A stretch of DNA of 10,658 nucleotides, taken from positions 1-10,658 of the forward strand of contig CALXVW010000035.1 of NCBI GenBank assembly GCA_944392185.1, read 5' to 3'. A program made the translations under genes and the position numbers. Below, one piece after another: positions 6,763 through 10,658 of the stretch; position 1 is the first letter of the stretch; every line of letters begins with the position of its first letter. Below the pieces are notes generated by a model. That model saw only the letters and a list, made by a program, of their open reading frames with translations, searched no databases and had not been told where the DNA came from. The DNA comes from an uncultured Alphaproteobacteria bacterium. Lineage in GTDB: Bacteria > Pseudomonadota > Alphaproteobacteria > RF32 > CAG-239.

Positions 6763-7434
6763 ATGAATAAAACAACTAATGATCAAATCAGAGAGGCTGA
6801 AGAACAGGCTAAGATTATGTTGGGTTTTGCCCAGGCTCTTTCTAAGGCTTCTACCAGCAATGACGATCACCTCAAATTGCTGACACTTGATGAAAATCTT
6901 AAGTTGTGGGTGGAGATAGAATCATCGCTGAAAAGCGCAAAGAACTTGCTTCCACAAGAAATTAAAGATAATTTATTAAAACTCTCAAAATTTGTTGAAA
7001 GAATGACACTTTCTAAAGGTGTTTCGATGGCAAAGTCTGATTTTGACTGTCTGGCAAACATCAATATGCAGATTTCAGAGGGTTTGCTTGCCGTTGTTAA
7101 GAATTCTTTGGCTAAGGAAGAGGCTTTTTCTCTTTTGAAATGTGCTGTTGATCTTTCTTCGGCTCGTGAAAATAACAATTCTGAGGCTTTGATTGCTGCT
7201 CTTGATAATAATCTGCAATTGTGGGTTTATATCAAAACTTTGGCTAAAGCTAAAGATACAAAATTACCTGAAGAAACGAAATCTAACCTGATTAAATTGG
7301 CTGATTATGTTTCTTCTAAAACCTTGGAGATTGGTAAGGATATCAACAATGTCAATGACAAAATCATCGACAGCATGATTAATACCAATTTGCAGATTTC
7401 TGAAGGCCTTATTACCGCTCAGAATGTTGCCTAA
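6763..7434 (+). CDS. Tandem two-domain FlaF-like flagellar protein
   Basis: FlaF is a small alphaproteobacterial protein (about 110-120 residues) needed for flagellin production and, in Caulobacter, described as a flagellin export chaperone. This 223-residue product looks like two FlaF domains in one chain. Repeat 1 (about 10-112) has LDENLKLWVEI at 42-52, then LPQEIKDNLLKLSKFV, and ends in INMQISEGL. Repeat 2 (about 116-220) has LDNNLQLWVYI at 147-157, LPEETKSNLIKLADYV, and ends in TNLQISEGL. The Leu-Trp pairs are 105 residues apart and the NxQISEGL motifs 108 apart. These match the FlaF pattern LxxNxxLW, LPxxxxxxxxxLxxxV and N..I..GL. It is helical, with no signal peptide. AAGGAAG before the ATG is the ribosome site. 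A terminator separates it from the flagellin gene. Family resemblance is from memory and should be tested by profile search. Confidence 0.72.
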   Translation: MNKTTNDQIREAEEQAKIMLGFAQALSKASTSNDDHLKLLTLDENLKLWVEIESSLKSAKNLLPQEIKDNLLKLSKFVERMTLSKGVSMAKSDFDCLANINMQISEGLLAVVKNSLAKEEAFSLLKCAVDLSSARENNNSEALIAALDNNLQLWVYIKTLAKAKDTKLPEETKSNLIKLADYVSSKTLEIGKDINNVNDKIIDSMINTNLQISEGLITAQNVA

Positions 7435-7449
7435 GGTTTAGGTATTTTG

Positions 7450-7483
7450 AAAAAAGCTCCGTTTGCAAAAACGGAGCTTTTTT
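7450..7483 (+). terminator. Intrinsic terminator, probably bidirectional
   Basis: AAAAAAGCTCCGTTT (7450-7464) pairs perfectly over 15 bases with 7469-7483 around the tetraloop GCAA. The A-run and T-run on either side allow termination in both directions. It ends the FlaF-like transcript and implies that the flagellin gene has its own promoter. Confidence 0.93.
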
Positions 7484-7573
7484 GTGTGGAAAAGTCCGCT
7501 GTTTTTCTGGCAACCGATGTCGAAAAATATATAATTGGGGTCGGTATACTAAATAGAGAAAAGTAGAGGACTA

Positions 7574-9400
7574 ATGAGCGGAATTAGCTTAACTGCATCG
7601 ATGCGGTCGAATTTGCTGAGCCTGCAAAACATCAGCGGGCAGGTTTCTTCTACTCAAAATAAGCTCTCTACCGGTAATAAAGTTAATTCCGCCATAGATA
7701 ATCCGAGCTCTTACTATACAGCCCTTTCACTAAACAACCGCGCTGATGACTTGAATGCTTTGCTTGACTCTATGGGACAAGCAGTGAGTACGATTAAGGC
7801 TGCCACCACGGCGTTGGAGAGCGCTACAGAATTTTTGGAGCAAGCCAAAGCAGTGGCTAATCAAGCTCTCGAGACCGCCAAAGTACCTGATAAGGCCTTC
7901 TTTGAAGAAAAGGTTGGTGAGAACGGAGCAGTTGTCACAACTGCACAAGAGCTCAAGGATGCAGTTGCTGCCGGCAAAGAAACCATCTGCGTCTATGGAA
8001 CAATCAATTATTTTGAGAATGAAAATATTGATTTGACGAATGGGCAAAAATTAGTCGGAACAGAATATTTCACAGGCTATACAGGAGCAGAAAAGTTCTC
8101 TCACCTGAACATGTCAAATAGCGCGATTTGTCTCAGAAAGGGAACTGTTTTATCAGATCTTGGAATTAATATAAAAAGGAATCAAAGCGGTAACCTATAT
8201 GGTGTTAACGCTTTTGATGAAGCTAAAATCAGCAACATAGATGTAAACTTTGAGGTTGATGAAAGCAATACCCAACTTTGTGCCAATATCATTGCGTACA
8301 ACAAACTTGAATTATCAGGGAATATCAATCTTTCCTCACAAGGTAACAATATGCACGGGATTTATGGCTATACAGGCTCAGATATTATAAGCCAAGCAAA
8401 TATAGTCGCAAAAGATATTGCTTGCGCCGGAGCCAATACGCTGGATATTCAGAGTGGTACTTTAAAATTGTCTAGTTTAAGCATAAGTAAGGGCAATGTC
8501 ATAATAGGCAAATCATCAATCATTCATCTCACGGCTGATGATTTTGGCATGAATATATCAGACGCCACGTTGGAAGTAGAGGGAAAGATATATTCTCAGG
8601 CAAATCAATACTTCATACGAGCCACCAGATCAGAGGTAATCATAGATAGCTCTGCTCAGATAATAAGCCAATTTGGACAATCTTTTTTCACCACGTTGAG
8701 CAGTGATGCCACAATTACTTTTGAGGCCGGAAGCATATTGGATTTGAAAGACAATAAACAAGAGAAAGCACTGGTAACGGAGGAGGATTATTCTGTTGGT
8801 AAAAACATATCCATTGGCGATTTGACTGCCCTGAATAATTTTAGTGCAACAACATCAAAAATAAATTGGAACGGTTGGGCTCCGGAGCCGCCTCAGATAA
8901 GTATTCCCGAGCAAGAGGCTGAAGATAGCAGTGAATACCAAGAAATTTTAAATCAATATGACGCACTAATCAAAGATGCCTCTTATAAAGGGATAAATTT
9001 GCTACAAACAGACAAATTGAGCGTTAAATTCAACGAGGATGGAGAATCCGCCCTTGCGGTGCAGGGCAAAGATCTGGGGACACAGGCCTTGGGGCTCACA
9101 ACTCTGGAGTGGCAGACCCAAGGAGATATAAATAAATCCATAGAGGAGCTTTCGTCAGCGATAAATGCCATTCGTAATTATTCTTCAGAGCTAGGCAATA
9201 ATTATAACATCATCACCACCCGCCAAGACTTCACCGAGAGCTTGGTCAATGTTTTGACCGAGGGTGCGGATAAATTAACGCTTGCGGATATGAACGAGGA
9301 GAGTGCCAATATGCTGGCTCTGCAAACCCGCCAACAATTAGCCATTAACTCCCTTTCACTTGCCAGCCAAGCTAGCCAGAGTATTTTGAAGTTATTCTAA
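7574..9400 (+). CDS. Flagellin with a large beta-helix-like insert
   Basis: This is a filament subunit of 608 residues; flagellins of this type are often 270-500. Residues 1-105 are the N-terminal D0/D1 helices (TQNKLSTGNKVNSAIDNPSSY, SLNNRADDLNALLDSMGQA). Residues about 452-608 are the C-terminal D1/D0 part (YKGINLLQTDKLSV, TTRQDFTESLVNVL, ADMNEESANMLALQTRQQL, ending SQASQSILKLF). Between them, about 120-435 resembles a right-handed parallel beta-helix of the pectate-lyase type. It opens with TTAQELKDAVAAGKETICVYG and continues with repeated short Val/Ile/Leu strands separated by Asn, Ser and Gly. There is no HExxH, so it is not a flagellinolysin. All four cysteines lie in the insert. ATA isoleucine codons are common in the insert and C-terminal half but rare in the flg genes. 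AGAGGA lies just before the ATG. A TATAAT at 7530-7535 may be the -10 box, but its -35 is weak. Confidence 0.9.
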   Translation: MSGISLTASMRSNLLSLQNISGQVSSTQNKLSTGNKVNSAIDNPSSYYTALSLNNRADDLNALLDSMGQAVSTIKAATTALESATEFLEQAKAVANQALETAKVPDKAFFEEKVGENGAVVTTAQELKDAVAAGKETICVYGTINYFENENIDLTNGQKLVGTEYFTGYTGAEKFSHLNMSNSAICLRKGTVLSDLGINIKRNQSGNLYGVNAFDEAKISNIDVNFEVDESNTQLCANIIAYNKLELSGNINLSSQGNNMHGIYGYTGSDIISQANIVAKDIACAGANTLDIQSGTLKLSSLSISKGNVIIGKSSIIHLTADDFGMNISDATLEVEGKIYSQANQYFIRATRSEVIIDSSAQIISQFGQSFFTTLSSDATITFEAGSILDLKDNKQEKALVTEEDYSVGKNISIGDLTALNNFSATTSKINWNGWAPEPPQISIPEQEAEDSSEYQEILNQYDALIKDASYKGINLLQTDKLSVKFNEDGESALAVQGKDLGTQALGLTTLEWQTQGDINKSIEELSSAINAIRNYSSELGNNYNIITTRQDFTESLVNVLTEGADKLTLADMNEESANMLALQTRQQLAINSLSLASQASQSILKLF

Positions 9401-9409
9401 GGTACCCAA

Positions 9410-9590
9410 GATTAGCGAAACGAACATCGTAAGTTGAGCGGATTACAGCTTGCTAATCGCTCCAGGCCGTCGCCTGGCTGGTTACAGCGGAGTTATCGAG
9501 GTGCGCGTTTGCACTGCCACTATCGGCTTCGGCAGTGCGCGTTCGTACTGCCACTCCCGGCTTCGGTAGGGTTGTGTATAACCTCTATGT
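9410..9590 (+). repeat. Composite palindromic intergenic element
   Basis: This G+C-richer stretch between the flagellin and lolC is full of inverted and direct repeats. GATTAGC (9410-9416) pairs with GCTAATC (9452-9458). GAGCGGATTA (9436-9445) pairs with TAATCGCTC (9454-9462) with one bulged base. CCAGGC (9462-9467) pairs with GCCTGG (9472-9477) around CGTC. GCACTGCC (9511-9518) pairs perfectly with GGCAGTGC (9531-9538). TTACAGC recurs 39 bases apart (9443, 9482), followed each time by TAATCG or TTATCG. No coding frame is evident. It resembles REP/BIME-like elements or a structured RNA; the sequence alone does not decide which. Confidence 0.7.
9501..9568 (+). repeat. Tandem 34-base repeat, two copies
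   Basis: Units 9501-9534 and 9535-9568 abut exactly and agree at 29 of 34 positions. Both begin GTGCGCGTT, share ACTGCCACT and contain CGGCTTCGG, which includes a C(TTCG)G tetraloop motif. The first unit forms the perfect 8-pair stem at 9511-9538. The second can form only a weaker version with one wobble. Confidence 0.88.
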
Positions 9591-9593
9591 GTG

Positions 9594-9622
9594 TTGTCAA
9601 GTGCGCTTAAAATCTATATAAA
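9594..9622 (+). promoter_or_regulatory. Sigma-70 type promoter of the lol gene
   Basis: TTGTCA (9594-9599) and TATAAA (9617-9622) match the -35 and -10 consensus at 5/6 each, with the ideal 17-base spacer. Transcription should start near 9629, giving a leader of about 18 bases before ATG 9647. It lies just after the repeat element. Confidence 0.55.
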
Positions 9623-9646
9623 TGCAGATGTATACGGAGAATTTGC

Positions 9647-10658
9647 ATGCTGTTTTCAAAATTTGAAAGATTGGTGGCCAAGCGCTATTTGCGGGCCAAA
9701 AGAAAAGAAGGGTTTATCTCGGTGATTACCGGTTTCGCTTTTACCGGAATTGCTTTGGGGGTGGCAACCCTTATCATCGTGATGTCGGTGATGAACGGTT
9801 TTAGGCACGAGCTTTTGAGCCGAATTTTGGGTATCAACGGCCATATCGGCATTATGTCACCTTTGGGGTATCCGTTTAACAATTATAAGGAAGCTGTCAA
9901 AGATTTGGCTGAAATCGAGCATGTGACCTTGGTTATTCCGATGATTGAAAATCAGCTCTTGGTTTCTGCCGGAAAATCTGCCGAAGGGGCTATGGTCAGG
10001 GGTATCGAGGCGCAAGATATTCTCAAAAAGCCGATTTTGAAAGAGGCTTTTAAAAAAGTTAATATGGAAGATTTTAAGGGCGATAATGTGGTGATGGGTA
10101 TCAGGCTCGCCACCAAAATGGGCGTGGTGCCGGGGGATAAGGTTACCTTAATCTCGCCAAACGGCAAGGTGACGGCTTTTGGAACAGTGCCACGGATGAA
10201 GTCTTATCAGGTGATTGGCACGTTTGAGGCCGGGATGTATGAGTATGATTCAAATTTTATCTTTATGCCGCTTGAGACCGCGCAAACTTATTTTGGCCTC
10301 AAAGGCGCCGTTACTCATATTGATGTGACAATAGATGATGAAAGTCTGCTTGCTCCCGTACGCAGAGGAATTGAGCGTAGTGTCAGTGGCGACGGAGCCT
10401 ATGTTTATGACTGGAAGCAGACAAATGCCGCCTTCTTTAACGCCATTGATGTTGAGCGCAATGTGATGTTTATCATCCTCACACTCATTATTTTGGTGGC
10501 GGCGTTTAATATCATCACCGGTTTAATCATGCTGGTGAAAGACAAGGGGCGCGATGTGGCCGTTTTGCGCACAATGGGTGCCACCAAGGGAATGATTATG
10601 CGCATTTTCTTTATGGACGGAGCGTTTATCGGCGTGGTCGGCACTGCTTTGGGTTTGG
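9647..10658 (+). CDS. lolC: LolC/LolE-family lipoprotein-release permease, 3' end missing
   Basis: LolC/LolE permeases, with the ATPase LolD, pull outer-membrane lipoproteins from the inner membrane and hand them to LolA. The 337 visible residues of a usual 400-415 start MLFSKFERLVAKRYLRAKRKEGFISVI, given here only to mark the family's N-terminal ..A.RYLR.KR..GFISVI pattern. The first membrane span is at about 25-47, followed by MNGFRHELLSRILGINGHI. A large periplasmic domain covers about 50-270. The second span is at about 273-298, followed by the diagnostic cytoplasmic loop VKDKGRDVAVLRTMGAT at 299-315 and the start of the third span. CGGAGA lies six to seven bases before ATG 9647, which fixes the start. 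LolC and LolE cannot be told apart from this part; many alphaproteobacteria have one such gene. lolD would be expected just downstream. Confidence 0.93.
   Translation, partial: MLFSKFERLVAKRYLRAKRKEGFISVITGFAFTGIALGVATLIIVMSVMNGFRHELLSRILGINGHIGIMSPLGYPFNNYKEAVKDLAEIEHVTLVIPMIENQLLVSAGKSAEGAMVRGIEAQDILKKPILKEAFKKVNMEDFKGDNVVMGIRLATKMGVVPGDKVTLISPNGKVTAFGTVPRMKSYQVIGTFEAGMYEYDSNFIFMPLETAQTYFGLKGAVTHIDVTIDDESLLAPVRRGIERSVSGDGAYVYDWKQTNAAFFNAIDVERNVMFIILTLIILVAAFNIITGLIMLVKDKGRDVAVLRTMGATKGMIMRIFFMDGAFIGVVGTALGL

Noticed and set aside
7485..7560. Sigma-28 or sigma-54 promoter before the flagellin
   Set aside because: TGGCA and CCGAT fragments are present, but the spacing does not fit either consensus. 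Only a weak TATAAT-type -10 remains.
7574..9400. Flagellinolysin (metallopeptidase flagellin)
   Set aside because: The insert has no HExxH motif and its strand/turn pattern suggests a beta-helix, not a gluzincin fold.
9501..9568. CRISPR array
   Set aside because: Only two units, directly abutting with no spacers, and no cas genes in the window.
10212..10230. TGGCACG followed 12 bases on by GC, like a second sigma-54 promoter
   Set aside because: It lies inside the lol coding sequence, the -12 half (AGGC) is poor, and no gene starts downstream of it.

Overview
The window looks like chromosome from a flagellated alphaproteobacterium with moderately low G+C (low to mid 40s percent, judged by eye). 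The evidence is the acpS-lepB-rnc-era gene order, the flgF-flgG-flgA-flgH order, a sigma-54 type flagellar promoter, a FlaF-like gene, and a flagellin whose ends are of the Rhodospirillales type. A host-associated or gut Rhodospirillales-like lineage is my best guess. It is an inference from composition and family resemblance, not something the sequence proves.

Layout, all genes on the + strand. (1) 1-2693 is a housekeeping block: the 3' part of acpS (holo-ACP synthase), then lepB (signal peptidase I), rnc (RNase III) and era (ribosome-assembly GTPase), with rnc and era overlapping by 4 bases. (2) 2694-3404 holds a long hairpin after era, an unrecognised gene of about 190 residues where recO often lies in relatives, and a strong terminator. 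(3) 3420-6677 is a rod and L-ring flagellar operon, flgF-flgG-flgA-flgH. A textbook -24/-12 promoter precedes it, and it ends in an unusual 3' UTR with two hairpins, the second an intrinsic terminator. (4) 6763-9400 holds a gene with two tandem FlaF-like domains, a terminator, and a 608-residue flagellin carrying a large beta-helix-like insert. (5) 9401-9646 is a structured, repeat-rich intergenic element followed by a good sigma-70 type promoter. (6) 9647 to the end is the start of a LolC/LolE-family lipoprotein-release permease.

How the genes fit together: FlgF and FlgG build the rod. FlgA helps assemble the P-ring and FlgH is the L-ring lipoprotein. The flagellin forms the filament, and the FlaF-like protein is probably its chaperone or regulator. 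LepB would cleave the signal peptide of FlgA, and Lol-system proteins handle lipoproteins such as FlgH.

Three things deserve a second look. First, the 3' UTR of the flg operon carries three C-rich motifs, two of them in hairpin loops, that are exact antisense matches to the ribosome binding sites of flgF (up to 12 nt) and flgH (8 nt). This suggests a 3'UTR-derived anti-Shine-Dalgarno RNA or a feedback loop. Second, a duplicated FlaF-like protein sits just upstream of a flagellin enlarged by a cysteine-containing beta-helix domain, perhaps a dedicated chaperone-client pair. Third, the composite repeat between the flagellin and lolC looks like a family of dispersed palindromic elements.
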